A stretch of DNA of 64,000 bases from positions 124,001 to 188,000 of the forward strand of contig NZ_JYMT01000036.1 of NCBI RefSeq assembly GCF_000938305.1. Direction: 5' to 3'. A model generated the notes under the pieces. That model ran no database searches. It saw only the letters and a list, made by a program, of their open reading frames with translations, and had not been told where the DNA came from. The DNA comes from Bradyrhizobium sp. LTSP885 (GTDB taxonomy: Bacteria > Pseudomonadota > Alphaproteobacteria > Rhizobiales > Xanthobacteraceae). This document shows positions 24,421 to 33,333 of this stretch, piece after piece; positions within the stretch are counted from its first letter, which is position 1; each line of letters starts with the position of its first letter. The position numbers and the translations under genes are program-made.

Positions 24421-25536
24421 TTACGACGCCAGCGCCTCCTCCGGCATCACCACGGCCAGATTCTGGCTCTCGGCCACCGCGCGGTTGGTGATGCGACCGC
24501 GATGGACGTTGAGGCCGGCGCGCAGATGCGGGTCCTCGACCAGCGCGCGCAGCCCCTTCGCCGCCAGCGCCAGGCCGAAAGGCAGCGTCGCATGGTTGAG
24601 CGCGTGGCTCGAGGTGACCGGCACCGCGCCGGGCATGTTGGCCACGCAGTAATGCACGATCTCATCGACCAGATAGGTCGGCGCCTGGTGGGTGGTCGCC
24701 TTCGAGGTCTCGAAGCAACCGCCCTGGTCGATTGCGACATCGACCAGCACCGCACGGCGCTTCATGCTGGCAAGCTGCGCGCGCGAGACCAGCTTCGGCG
24801 CGGCGGCGCCGGGGACCAGCACCGCGCCGATCACGACGTCGGCGGCGACGATCTCCTGCTCGATCGCTTCCAGCGTGGCGTAGCGGGTGCGGACCCGGCC
24901 ACCGAAGAGATCATCGAGCAGGCGCAGCCGCGGCAGCGAGCGATCGAGGATGGTGATGTCGCTGCCGAGCCCCGCCGCCATCCGCGCCGCATGGGTGCCA
25001 ACGACGCCGCCGCCGATGATCGCGACCCGCGCCGGCGGAACGCCGGGCACGCCGCCGAGCAATTTGCCCATGCCGTCGGCGGATTTGCGCAGCGCGGCGC
25101 CCGCGGCCTCGATCGCAAGCCGGCCGGCGACCTCGCTCATCGGCGCCAGCAGCGGCAATCCGCCATGCGCGTCGGTCACAGTCTCGTAGGCGATGGCCGT
25201 GCAGCCGGAGGCAAGCAGCCCCTTGGTTTGGGGCACGTCTGGCGCGAGATGCAGATAAGTGAAGAGGATCTGGCCTTCGCGGAGCCTCGCCCATTCCGCC
25301 GGCTGAGGCTCCTTCACCTTCACGATCATGTCGGCGGCGGCAAAAACGTCTTCGGCCGTGTCAGCGACCCGTGCGCCGGCCTGGCGGTAAACGTCATCGC
25401 CGGCGCCGATGCCCTCGCCAGCCCCGCGCTGCACCACGACCTCGTGCCCGTGCGCCACATATTCGCGCACCGACGCCGGTGTCAGTCCGACCCGATATTC
25501 CTCGACCTTGATCTCTTTGGGCACGCCGATGCGCAT
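24421..25536 (-). CDS. ald: Alanine dehydrogenase
   Basis: This 371-residue NAD-dependent enzyme interconverts L-alanine with pyruvate and ammonia. The N-terminal RIGVPKEIKVEEYRVGLTP, the substrate Lys in DMIVKVKEP, the catalytic His in FTYLHLAPD, the Rossmann motif IIGGGVVGTHAA and DVAIDQGGCFETS are all present. ATG 25536 gives the standard N-terminus. It is divergent from an Lrp-type regulator gene, the classic ald/aldR arrangement in which the regulator activates ald in response to alanine. Confidence 0.95.
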   Translation of the reverse strand: MRIGVPKEIKVEEYRVGLTPASVREYVAHGHEVVVQRGAGEGIGAGDDVYRQAGARVADTAEDVFAAADMIVKVKEPQPAEWARLREGQILFTYLHLAPDVPQTKGLLASGCTAIAYETVTDAHGGLPLLAPMSEVAGRLAIEAAGAALRKSADGMGKLLGGVPGVPPARVAIIGGGVVGTHAARMAAGLGSDITILDRSLPRLRLLDDLFGGRVRTRYATLEAIEQEIVAADVVIGAVLVPGAAAPKLVSRAQLASMKRRAVLVDVAIDQGGCFETSKATTHQAPTYLVDEIVHYCVANMPGAVPVTSSHALNHATLPFGLALAAKGLRALVEDPHLRAGLNVHRGRITNRAVAESQNLAVVMPEEALAS

Positions 25537-25678
25537 GGTCCGCTCCCTGAATGATTCGCTTCCGCCTTGCGACAAGCGTAGTCCTCGTCGCGCGGCGTTT
25601 CTCAGCGAAATCCGGCTTGCCGATACCGAAATGCGCTCCTATTCTTCGTCACTGCCCGGATACTTAGAGGAAAATTGC

Positions 25679-26152
25679 GTGGACGGTCTCGATCGTATCG
25701 ATCTCAAGATCCTGGCCGAACTGGTCTCCGACGCCCGTGCGAGCCAGATCGAGCTTGCCGAAAAGGTCGGGCTGTCGCCGACCGCCTGCGCGCGGCGCAT
25801 CCGCCATCTCGAGGAAACCGGAGTGATCCGCGGCTACCGCGTCGACCTCGAACCGCAGGCGCTCGGCCTCGTGACAACCGTCATCGTCACCATCACGCTG
25901 GAGAAACAGAGCGAGGACTATCTGGCCGCGTTCGAAACCGCGATCGCGCGCTGCCCCGACGTCGTATCCTGCCATTTGATGTCGGGCAGCGACGACTATC
26001 ATCTGCAGGTCATCGCCCGCGACATCGCCGACTTCGAGCGCATCCACAAGCAGCATCTGTCGCGGATGCCGGGTGTCGCCCGCATCCATTCCAGCTTCGC
26101 GATGCGCGAGGTGGTCCGCCGCACCATTCCGGAGACCGCGCTGCGCGGCTGA
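25679..26152 (+). CDS. Lrp/AsnC family regulator of alanine dehydrogenase (AldR-like)
   Basis: A 157-residue feast/famine regulator. The N-terminal HTH (LDRIDLKILAELVSDARAS, then LSPTACARRIRHLEETGVI) is followed by the RAM/AsnC ligand domain (VIVTITLEKQSEDYLAAFE, VVSCHLMSGSDDYHLQV). The start is GTG 25679 with AGAGG 9 bases upstream; ATG 25631 would add 16 residues. The divergent position opposite ald predicts regulation of both genes from the 142-base gap. Confidence 0.9.
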   Translation: MDGLDRIDLKILAELVSDARASQIELAEKVGLSPTACARRIRHLEETGVIRGYRVDLEPQALGLVTTVIVTITLEKQSEDYLAAFETAIARCPDVVSCHLMSGSDDYHLQVIARDIADFERIHKQHLSRMPGVARIHSSFAMREVVRRTIPETALRG

Positions 26153-26349
26153 CGTGTCGGGTTGATCAGTGCGGCACCGAGCTCGCGGCACCTCTCCCGC
26201 TTGCGGGCGGGCGAGGGGCACTTGCATGATTTCGGAATAATGGAAGAATGCCGTTGAGTTGCCCGACGTGTCAAGTTGCCGTGTCGATCGCCGGCGGTCG
26301 CCGGCTACTTTGCATGGGGTTGTTCTCGATATTTTGGCAGTGCGTCCCT

Positions 26350-27081
26350 TTAACGCAGGAACGCCACCGGGTTCGACGCCCGATAGACAAAATTGATCAG
26401 CGTGTTGATGTCGAACACCGGCAGGCCGGAGACCTCGGCGACGTCCTTCGAGAACGGGCACATGTTGGTGCACTCGAACAGGATCGCACCGGGGTTCTTG
26501 CAGGATGCCATGAAGGCTTCCGTCATCTCGATCATCTCGGCCTTGAGGACGTCGGTGTCGAGCTCCTCGCGGCCGAGGATGTAGATCGCCGGAAACTGCG
26601 CATCCGGCTTCATGCCCTGGATCTGGACCGGGATATCGGTGCTTGACCAGCCGACGCCGCGGAAATGGCTGTCATTCATGTGATGGCCGCGCTCGGTGAA
26701 GATCCCGATCACCTTGCCTGGTGGCAGCATCGCATGGATCAGCGGCGCCTGGATCAGGCTCGACGCGAACAGCGGGATATTGACCGCAGCGGCCAGCTCC
26801 TTCTGGAACGGCGCCAGGAAGCCGCAGCTCGTCGTGATGGCCTTGACGCCTTCAGCTTCCAGCTCCCGCGCCGCCGCCTTGAACGGCTCGAGCAGCGCAG
26901 GCTCCGGATGGTCGCCCATGATCCTGGTCGGATGGGCGCCGCGCACGATCTTGTAGCGCACCGGGAAGTCGTAGGAGAGCGCGTTGCCGATATCGCCGCG
27001 CGGGCGCGGAAATCTGGTGTCCAGCATCAGGATGCCGATGGTCTCACCATAATTCGTAGTGCCGCCGCGCAGCTTCATCAT
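26350..27081 (-). CDS. Aspartate/glutamate racemase family protein
   Basis: A 243-residue member of the Asp/Glu/hydantoin racemase superfamily. Two candidate catalytic Cys are in ITTSCGFLAPF (about residue 95) and FECTNMCPF (about 215), the positions expected for the two-base mechanism. Related arylmalonate decarboxylases and maleate isomerases share the fold, so the reaction is open. Two adjacent ATG codons (27081, 27078) follow a GGAG site. It lies 58 bases downstream of the cytochrome b561 gene on the same strand. The gap 26153-26349 shows no gene. Confidence 0.82.
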   Translation of the reverse strand: MMKLRGGTTNYGETIGILMLDTRFPRPRGDIGNALSYDFPVRYKIVRGAHPTRIMGDHPEPALLEPFKAAARELEAEGVKAITTSCGFLAPFQKELAAAVNIPLFASSLIQAPLIHAMLPPGKVIGIFTERGHHMNDSHFRGVGWSSTDIPVQIQGMKPDAQFPAIYILGREELDTDVLKAEMIEMTEAFMASCKNPGAILFECTNMCPFSKDVAEVSGLPVFDINTLINFVYRASNPVAFLR

Positions 27082-27139
27082 TGTCTCCGGGATATCTTGC
27101 GTGGTCTTGGGCCAGTATGGCGGCCCGCTCAGGACAGAG

Positions 27140-27685
27140 TCAAAGACTGCGGGTCGCGCGCGGCCACATCCGCGACAGCGTTTCGTCCTTCTTGACGACG
27201 GCATGCCAGATCGTCGCGCCGATATGCAGCGCGACCGCGATGTAGACGACGTAGGCAAGCAGACCGTGCGCGACCTCGCCGGCATGTTCGATCGTCTGAT
27301 TGCCGGCGAACAGGCGCGGCCAGCTGAAGGTCCAGAAATATCTCAGCGAATAGCCGCCCGCCGAGGAGAACATGTATCCGGTCACCGGCATCGCGAACAG
27401 GATGACATAGAGCGCCCAGTGATTGAGCCGCGCCGCAAGCCGCACCAGCGGCGACAACGATCCCGGCTCGGCTGGCGCCGTGGTCGCAAACCGTACCATC
27501 AGCCGCAGGATCGCCAGAGCGAACAGCGTCATGCCGAGCGACTTGTGCACCTCGAGCAGTTCGCGCCGCGGCGAGGTTCCGGGCGGCTGCAGGCCACAGT
27601 AAAACCCGATCAGCATGGCCGCAATGAACAGCGCCGCCGTCGCCCAATGGATCCTGCGCAATAGCGGATCGTAGCTGGCCGTCAT
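27140..27685 (-). CDS. Cytochrome b561 family membrane protein
   Basis: A 181-residue four-helix di-heme protein of the inner membrane. Candidate heme His residues are in LLRRIHWATAALF, LLEVHKSLGMTLF, RLNHWALYVIL and VALHIGATIWHAV. It would pass electrons between quinol and a periplasmic or membrane acceptor. The start at 27685 lies inside a tandem 20-base repeat, so its 5' region is unusual. It probably heads a transcript with the racemase gene. Confidence 0.88.
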   Translation of the reverse strand: MTASYDPLLRRIHWATAALFIAAMLIGFYCGLQPPGTSPRRELLEVHKSLGMTLFALAILRLMVRFATTAPAEPGSLSPLVRLAARLNHWALYVILFAMPVTGYMFSSAGGYSLRYFWTFSWPRLFAGNQTIEHAGEVAHGLLAYVVYIAVALHIGATIWHAVVKKDETLSRMWPRATRSL

Positions 27686-27723
27686 TCCCGTTGTCACAAA
27701 GCGATTCCCGTTGTCACAAACCG
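27684..27723. repeat. Tandem 20-bp duplication at the cytochrome b561 5' end
   Basis: The 17-base unit ATTCCCGTTGTCACAAA occurs at 27684-27700 and again, identical, at 27704-27720, giving a 20-base period. It covers the start codon and ribosome-binding region of the minus-strand gene, and each copy contains a TTGTCACAA half-site. Confidence 0.85.
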
Positions 27724-27808
27724 CCTTGCCAGCCGTCGTCCGGTTTCGAGAAGGCCGTTCAATAGTTGATCGGGCCGGCAATGCCTACCGGCAGAACTCG
27801 ATCTGCGA

Positions 27809-27858
27809 TCACAATCGCGAATTGTGACAGTCGTCTGCACCCTGGCGCGGCTGTCACA
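27809..27858. promoter_or_regulatory. Cluster of TCACA-type half-sites in divergent promoter region
   Basis: A perfect palindrome TCACAAT-CGCGA-ATTGTGA (27809-27827) overlaps the left arm of a second inverted repeat, TGTGACAG (27823-27830) with CTGTCACA (27851-27858). The same half-site appears twice more in the tandem repeat at 27684. All lie between the cytochrome b561 gene and the divergent membrane-protein gene, so one regulator could control both. Confidence 0.55.
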
Positions 27859-27939
27859 TGCATTTTTCAGTCGTGATTCTCGATCATCCATGACAGAATT
27901 AATACAACGGAATGTCATTTTGGTTACGCGGAGCAAATA

Positions 27940-28923
27940 ATGAGCATGGAGTGGCGAGCAAGGCCGGTTGCGCTGGCCTGGTCGAATCCGGTGGTGCAGT
28001 GGTGGGGCCTGTTGAGCCTGGTCAGCAGCGCCAACATCGCGGTCTGGTTCGTGATGTACCGCCAGCTCCAGGGGCAGACCAGCGGTGGCCTGAGCAGCAC
28101 CTCCGGCATCGGCCTGATGCTGCTGCTGTGCGCGGCCTATGTGTTCGGCTGCGCCTTCCGCTCGGTCCTGCCGCGCGCGGACGTCCAGCGCATCTGCCTG
28201 TTTGATACCTGGCTGTCGAGCGTCGTCGTCGGCCGCACGGTTGCCACCGTCGCCGAAATCGCCTTCGCCGCACAGTGGGCGCTGATCCTGCATCAGCTCG
28301 GCACCATGACCGGCGCCGAGACCACCGTGAATATCGCCTGGATCATCGTGCCACTGATCGTGATCGCGGAATGCTTCTCCTGGTATGCGGTGCTGACCAC
28401 CCACTATCTCGGCAACGCGATCGAGAACTCGATCTGGGCCGTCGTCTTTTTTCTGGTCGGAATCGGCCTTTGCCGGTTGCTGCCGGAGTTTCAGGGACCG
28501 GTGCGCTGGGCCTTCATCGTCACCATCGTCGGCATCGCGGCCTATCTGGCGTTCCTGATGACCGTCGACGTCCCGATGTATCTGAACCGCTGGCGCGCCG
28601 AGCTTGCCGCCGGCAGCGCGCTGCTCCACCCGCTCGCAGGCCTGCGCGACGTCAGCACGCGCTGGATCGTGACGCACGACCTTGCCGAGTGGAAGGAGGA
28701 GATCGCCTGGATGACGCTGTATTTCAGCATGGCGGTCTGGTCGTCACTGGCGCTCTGCATCTGCTATTCCCTCGAGGATCAGCTGCCGCGCTACCGCACC
28801 GAGGCGACGATCGCAAGAGCGACGCCGGCGATCGTCAGCACGACGCCGGCGGTCGTGAGGGTTGTGCCGGTTGCGCGGCACGCCGCTGAAACGAGTGAAC
28901 CTGCGCGGCTACAGCAGAACTGA
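27940..28923 (+). CDS. Polytopic membrane protein of unknown function
   Basis: A 327-residue protein with about seven hydrophobic segments (around residues 20-40, 58-75, 100-118, 130-150, 165-180, 188-208 and 255-280) and a variable Ala/Val/Thr-rich C-terminal tail. I do not recognise a family. A distinctive loop PRADVQRICLFDTWLSS follows the second segment, and a conserved-looking HDLAEWKEEIAWMTLYFS precedes the last. It is divergent from cytochrome b561 across a region dense in half-sites, so the two may be co-regulated, perhaps as redox-linked membrane proteins (weak inference). Confidence 0.75.
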   Translation: MSMEWRARPVALAWSNPVVQWWGLLSLVSSANIAVWFVMYRQLQGQTSGGLSSTSGIGLMLLLCAAYVFGCAFRSVLPRADVQRICLFDTWLSSVVVGRTVATVAEIAFAAQWALILHQLGTMTGAETTVNIAWIIVPLIVIAECFSWYAVLTTHYLGNAIENSIWAVVFFLVGIGLCRLLPEFQGPVRWAFIVTIVGIAAYLAFLMTVDVPMYLNRWRAELAAGSALLHPLAGLRDVSTRWIVTHDLAEWKEEIAWMTLYFSMAVWSSLALCICYSLEDQLPRYRTEATIARATPAIVSTTPAVVRVVPVARHAAETSEPARLQQN

Positions 28924-28999
28924 TCTCCAGCTGCGCGGCTTGTGGCCTTCAGCGCTTTTGGAGTAAGCACGGCTCGCTCACCCTCCACCAACAGATCCC

Positions 29000-29710
29000 A
29001 TGCCACGCATTACCATCATTGAAACCGGGCTCGTCGGTCCGCAATTCCGTGAGCGCCACGGCACCTATCCGCAGATGTTCGAGCGGATGATCGCGCCAAC
29101 TGATCCATCGAACGCATATGGCGTCGTCAGCGTCGCCAATGGCGAGGCGTTGCCGGACCCTGCGGGGTTGGATGCGATCCTGATCACGGGGTCGTCGGCC
29201 GGCGCCTATGACGCGTTCGACTGGATCGCACCGCTCGAAGACTTCGTGCGGAAGGCCCACGACCAGCGCATTCCCATGGTCGACGTCTGCTTCGGCCATC
29301 AGCTGATCGCGCAGGCGCTCGGCGGCACCGTGCGCAAATCGGAGAAGGGCTGGGGCATCGGACGTCACGTCTACCTGATAGCGCCGGATAACGGGCTGAT
29401 CGACGGCGAGGAGATCGCGGTCGCCTGCTCGCATCAGGACCAGGTGATCACCCCGCCCGCCTCCGCACGCACCATCATGTCGTCTGATTTCACGCCGCAT
29501 GCCGGGCTGCTCTATGCCAACGGCACGACGCTGTCGGTGCAGCCGCATCCGGAATTCACCGCGGACTACGCCGACGCGCTGTGCGACCTGCGCCGCGGCC
29601 GCGCGCCCGACGCCGTGGTCGCAATCGCCAAGGCCTCGCTCGCCGCGCCGCTGGATCACGCCAGGCTCGGCGGCGTGATCGCGCGGTTTCTCACGGATCG
29701 GCGGACTTAA
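29000..29710 (+). CDS. Class I glutamine amidotransferase-like protein
   Basis: A 236-residue protein with a triad-type GATase1 fold: nucleophile Cys in MVDVCFGHQLIAQALGG (about residue 96) and His in SVQPHPEFTADY. No synthetase partner is adjacent, so it may act as a free-standing hydrolase (gamma-glutamyl-type) rather than an amidotransferase subunit. Its last bases overlap the convergent NmrA-like gene by 4. Confidence 0.87.
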   Translation: MPRITIIETGLVGPQFRERHGTYPQMFERMIAPTDPSNAYGVVSVANGEALPDPAGLDAILITGSSAGAYDAFDWIAPLEDFVRKAHDQRIPMVDVCFGHQLIAQALGGTVRKSEKGWGIGRHVYLIAPDNGLIDGEEIAVACSHQDQVITPPASARTIMSSDFTPHAGLLYANGTTLSVQPHPEFTADYADALCDLRRGRAPDAVVAIAKASLAAPLDHARLGGVIARFLTDRRT

Positions 29711-30585
29711 CCCTTCAGCCACTGCGCAGCAGCGTCCTTCGCGAAATCTCGATAGGAACGCGGTGCACGCCCGAGCAGTTTGGTCAGGCGCGCGATGTCG
29801 TCGGCGCTCGCGACAGCGCCATCCGACTGGTAGCGACCGATCATCAGGCGCAGATCGAGCGCGTGCCAGGCCGGCATGGTCGCCTTGAGGCGGCTCTCCA
29901 TGGTCACCAGGTCATCGCCGCCATAACTGACAGTGCGGCCGAGCGCCTCGCTCCAGATCGCGGCGATGCCGGTACCGGTCAGGCTGTCCGGCCCGACCAG
30001 CGCATAGGTCTCGCGGCCAAGCGGCGCGGCTGCGCGCTCGCGGCGCAACAGCTCGACCGCCGCGGCCTCGCCGATATCGCGGATGTCGACCATCGAAACG
30101 CCCTTGCCGCCGATCGGCATGCCGTAGGCGCCGAACTTCAAGAGTGGATCCTTCAGCCTGACATCGTTCTGGATGAAGTAGGCCGGACGCAGGATGGTCG
30201 CGGGAAGATCGAGCGCCTCGATCATCCGCTCGACCGTGTACTTGCCCGCGAAATGCGGCACGTCGGCATAGGCCTCGCCCTTCAACACCGAGAGATAGAC
30301 GATGCCCTTGACGCCGGCCTCGCGCGCCGCGGTCAGCGTGAGCATAGCCTGGGTCAATTCGTCGGCGACATTCGGCACCAGCAGGAACAGCGTGCTGACC
30401 CCCTCGAGCGCCGCGCGCACGGACTCCAGATCGGCCAGATCGCCGCGCACCGGCGTGATGCCGGCGGGAAACTGCGCATTGCCGGGCGAGCGCGTCAGCG
30501 CCCGGACCTCGACGTCATGGCCGGCGAGGTGATTGAGCACCTGCATTCCGATGGTGCCCGTGCTGCCTGTAACCAGAATAGTCAT
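29707..30585 (-). CDS. NmrA-like NAD(P)-binding protein
   Basis: A 292-residue atypical short-chain dehydrogenase with TILVTGSTGTIGMQVL at the N-terminus, GDLADLESVRAALEG and FAGKYTVERMIEAL. Relatives include quinone-reductase-like and redox-sensing proteins of the NmrA/QOR2 group; the catalytic Tyr-x3-Lys is not evident in the usual place. ATG 30585 follows an AGGAGG site. It is divergent from a LysR gene, the usual layout when the LysR protein controls its neighbour. Confidence 0.87.
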   Translation of the reverse strand: MTILVTGSTGTIGMQVLNHLAGHDVEVRALTRSPGNAQFPAGITPVRGDLADLESVRAALEGVSTLFLLVPNVADELTQAMLTLTAAREAGVKGIVYLSVLKGEAYADVPHFAGKYTVERMIEALDLPATILRPAYFIQNDVRLKDPLLKFGAYGMPIGGKGVSMVDIRDIGEAAAVELLRRERAAAPLGRETYALVGPDSLTGTGIAAIWSEALGRTVSYGGDDLVTMESRLKATMPAWHALDLRLMIGRYQSDGAVASADDIARLTKLLGRAPRSYRDFAKDAAAQWLKG

Positions 30586-30638
30586 CTCGAAACCTCCTCT
30601 TTGGGGGCAGACCGTCTGCCGCTGAGGAGAAACTATAT

Positions 30639-30695
30639 GTTCCAATTCATGTGACGAGATGCCATGATCTGGATACTCCGTCTCAATATTGGAAC
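30639..30695. promoter_or_regulatory. Paired GTTCCAAT/ATTGGAAC operator half-sites
   Basis: GTTCCAAT (30639-30646) and its exact complement ATTGGAAC (30688-30695) flank the region between the divergent NmrA-like and LysR genes, 41 bases apart. They are candidate LysR recognition and activation sites. Confidence 0.45.
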
Positions 30696-30701
30696 GGTTA
30701 C

Positions 30702-31595
30702 GTGGACCTACAGGCCCTCACGGACTTCAATCTGGTGGCTGTTCATGGTGGGTTCGGCCGGGCCAGCCGCGCCTCCGGCCGGGCCAAGGCGACATTGTCG
30801 CGCCGGGTCGCCGAGCTCGAACAAAGCCTCGGCGTCCGGCTGATCGAGCGCGGATCGCAAAGTCTTCGGCTGACAGATGAGGGGCGCGCGCTGCACGAGC
30901 GCACCGGCGGCCCGCTGTCGGAGATCGCGGAGGCCGGCGAGGCCGTGGTGCTGGGCGCCTCGACTCCGCGTGGCCGGTTGCGGGTCAGCGCGCCGCTCGT
31001 GATCGCCCATGTCGCGCTCGGCCGGATCGCTGCGCGCTTTGCGCTCGCCTATCCCGACGTCCAGCTCGAGATCGTCGCGGACGATCGCGTCGTCGATCCG
31101 GTCGAGGATGGCTTTGACCTCGTGATCCGGATCAACCCGTCGCCGGATGAACAGCTCGTCGGCCGCCGCTTCCTCAACGATGAGCGATTGGTCGTCGCGC
31201 ACCCCGCTCACCCGCGGCCAAAGTCCGCGCGCGATGGAGACATCGCCACCGTCAATGCAATCCTCATGAGCGCGATGCCGGCCGATGTCACCTGGCGCTT
31301 GAAGGATGGAGACGACGATATCTCGCTCCAGCCAAGGCCAATCCTGCGCCTGTCATCACTGCTGATGGTTCGCGACGCAGCGCTGGCCGGCGCGGGTGCG
31401 GCGCTGCTGCCCAGGCTCCTGGTCGAGGATGATATTGCCGCCGGCCGGCTCGCCTGTTGGGGAACGCAGGCCGGACCTCCTGTCGAAATCTGGGCGCTAC
31501 AGAGTTCGCGACGCCTTGTCGGTGCCAAGGTCCGCGCGTTCCTCGACGCCGTCGAGAGAGCGTTCCCGGGACGCGTTTTCGTCCCACCGGCATGA
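30702..31595 (+). CDS. LysR-type regulator (CrgA-like group)
   Basis: A 297-residue regulator. The N-terminal HTH (LTDFNLVAVHGGFGRASRAS, then KATLSRRVAELEQSLGVRL) is followed by an effector domain with the FDLVIRINPSPDEQLVGRRF stretch of the CrgA/AaeR-type group. GTG 30702 gives the usual N-terminus and has GGAACGG upstream; an earlier in-frame GTG at 30651 would add 17 residues. It is divergent from the NmrA-like gene, its most likely target. Confidence 0.88.
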   Translation: MDLQALTDFNLVAVHGGFGRASRASGRAKATLSRRVAELEQSLGVRLIERGSQSLRLTDEGRALHERTGGPLSEIAEAGEAVVLGASTPRGRLRVSAPLVIAHVALGRIAARFALAYPDVQLEIVADDRVVDPVEDGFDLVIRINPSPDEQLVGRRFLNDERLVVAHPAHPRPKSARDGDIATVNAILMSAMPADVTWRLKDGDDDISLQPRPILRLSSLLMVRDAALAGAGAALLPRLLVEDDIAAGRLACWGTQAGPPVEIWALQSSRRLVGAKVRAFLDAVERAFPGRVFVPPA

Positions 31596-31600
31596 CGCGC

Positions 31601-31951
31601 TCAGGTCATGCTGCCCGGCATGAAGCAGCGGACCAGCGGATGACCGTCGAGATAGTGCTTCCACACCATGGTCCGCCCGATCTTGTTCGGCTCGGTGATC
31701 ACGGCCTCGTCAGGCACCACCACCCACTCGTCGTCGAGGTGCACGCGATAATGCCCGTGATCGGACTCCCAATCCGGATCGGCGACGACATAGCCGTCGG
31801 CATCCGAGCAACATTGTCCGTAGGCGCTGTGCAGGCTTTCGAACCAGGGTTTTAGCGGCGAATTGGCGTAACGGCCATCGTCCCGCGCCAGCGTCGGCGA
31901 AGCGAGCCCTATCATGCCAAACAGCAAGGCCGCACGCGTGATGGCGTGCAT
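31601..31951 (-). CDS. Small secreted protein with QCCSDADG motif
   Basis: A 116-residue protein with a signal peptide (cleavage near SPTLA-RDD) and a compact domain: WFESLHSAYGQCCSDADG, DPDWESDHGHYRVHLDDEW, and VITEPNKIGRTMVWKHY. The same short domain is frequent in rhizobial genomes (from memory). The Cys pair plus the late Cys could form disulfides in the periplasm. No function is assigned. It converges on the LysR gene with 5 bases between. The gap 31952-32147 shows no gene. Confidence 0.8.
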   Translation of the reverse strand: MHAITRAALLFGMIGLASPTLARDDGRYANSPLKPWFESLHSAYGQCCSDADGYVVADPDWESDHGHYRVHLDDEWVVVPDEAVITEPNKIGRTMVWKHYLDGHPLVRCFMPGSMT

Positions 31952-32147
31952 CGTCTCGTCTCCACGGTTTAGGTCCAGTGGGCGCGCATCACCGTTTCCT
32001 CTGCCGTGCCGCGACGGCAGGCAGGGACACGACGAATCAACATCCCAACCACATGGAACAGGCTATGCAAAACCAACGCCAACCCGCAGCCCGGGAGACT
32101 ACTGGCGACGAAAGTCGACTTGGCGTTGTTGCAGCTTTTCGCGCGGA

Positions 32148-33086
32148 TCAGCGGCCGGCCGCCGCGACGTCAGCGGTTAGCGGCCGCACCATCCGCGACG
32201 AGGCCTGCAGCGCGCATTCGATGAAACGGCGCGGCAACAGCGAGGCGTTGCTGGTGCGCATCGCCACCAGCATGCGGCTTTCGGCATCCGGTGTATCCAG
32301 CGTCTTCGCGACCACGTTCACGACGCCGGCATGCTGGTAGCAGGACGGCAGGATCGAAAGCCCGATCCCCGCCGCGACCAGGCTCAGCACGGTGCGCAGT
32401 TCATGCGCCTCCTGCGCCACACGGGGCGCAAAGCCAGCCCGCCGGCAAAGCGTCGCGGTTTGGTCGCCGACGCCGCAGCCGACGGCGGCAATTCCGACGA
32501 AGGCATGCTCCGCCAAATCAGCCATCTTCAACTTGCCCGGCATGTCGGCCAGCGGATGATCCAGCGGCAGGAACACCATCATCCGGTCGCGCCAGATCGT
32601 GTGGACCTGCAGATCGGCTCCGGGCATGAAATCGAGCGGTGGCCGCATGATCGCCACATCGAGCTCTGCGTCGGCGAGCGCCTGGAGCTGCTTTGCGGTC
32701 GACATATGCCGCAGGTCGGTCTTCACCTTCGGATAGCCGGCACGAAAGCTCCGAAACAGTTCCGCGAAGATGTCGAGCATCGGGACGGAGCAGGTGAATC
32801 CGACGCGAACCATGCCAGCCTCGCCGCGGGCCGCGCGGCGCACCGTCTCCGAGGCGAGATCGAGCTCGCCGACCGCGCGCCGCGCATGGTCCAGCAGCAA
32901 TTGTCCGGCCTGGGTGAGTTCCACCTTGCGCCGTGTCCGCGCCAGCAGGCTGGTCCCGAGTTCGTCCTCCATCGCCTTGATCTGCGTGCTCAGCGGCGGC
33001 TGGCTGATATGAAGGCGTTTGGCGGCGCGGCTGAAGCTGAGCTCTTCGGCCACTGCGATGAAGTAACGAAGCTGCCTGTAATCCAT
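32148..33086 (-). CDS. LysR-type regulator divergent from MFS-ligJ-ligK
   Basis: A 312-residue regulator. It has the standard N-terminal HTH (YRQLRYFIAVAEELSFSRAA, ISQPPLSTQIKAME) and an effector domain with FTCSVPMLDIFAELFRSF and DVAIMRPP, resembling the aromatic-acid-responsive (CatR/BenM-like) branch. It faces the MFS-ligJ-ligK operon across 247 bases and probably activates it in response to an aromatic acid or oxalomesaconate-type intermediate (inference). Confidence 0.9.
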   Translation of the reverse strand: MDYRQLRYFIAVAEELSFSRAAKRLHISQPPLSTQIKAMEDELGTSLLARTRRKVELTQAGQLLLDHARRAVGELDLASETVRRAARGEAGMVRVGFTCSVPMLDIFAELFRSFRAGYPKVKTDLRHMSTAKQLQALADAELDVAIMRPPLDFMPGADLQVHTIWRDRMMVFLPLDHPLADMPGKLKMADLAEHAFVGIAAVGCGVGDQTATLCRRAGFAPRVAQEAHELRTVLSLVAAGIGLSILPSCYQHAGVVNVVAKTLDTPDAESRMLVAMRTSNASLLPRRFIECALQASSRMVRPLTADVAAAGR

Positions 33087-33088
33087 CG

Positions 33089-33109
33089 CTTATACCGTTT
33101 CCCTATAAG
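33089..33109. promoter_or_regulatory. LysR-type inverted repeat
   Basis: CTTATA-N9-TATAAG is a perfect 6-base inverted repeat with the T-N11-A spacing of LysR sites. It begins 3 bases upstream of the LysR start codon, suited to autoregulation and to control of the divergent MFS-ligJ-ligK operon. Confidence 0.55.
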
Positions 33110-33333
33110 TGAGGGGTCAACAACGTATTTGACCTTGCAGACGCGTTTCCCGATCTTGGCGCAAAACAACGGACGCTCCAAGGGGAGACGCGCAACAATG
33201 CGCTGGGATCAGGCAGGACGGCGCGGCGGGCATAGCCGGTCTGCCCTGCGCTATCGCGGCGGCGAAAAACGATGCCGCGTGCGCTCCAGGATCAAATCAC
33301 TGGCGCCATCATAATAATAAAGGGAGGATTTCA

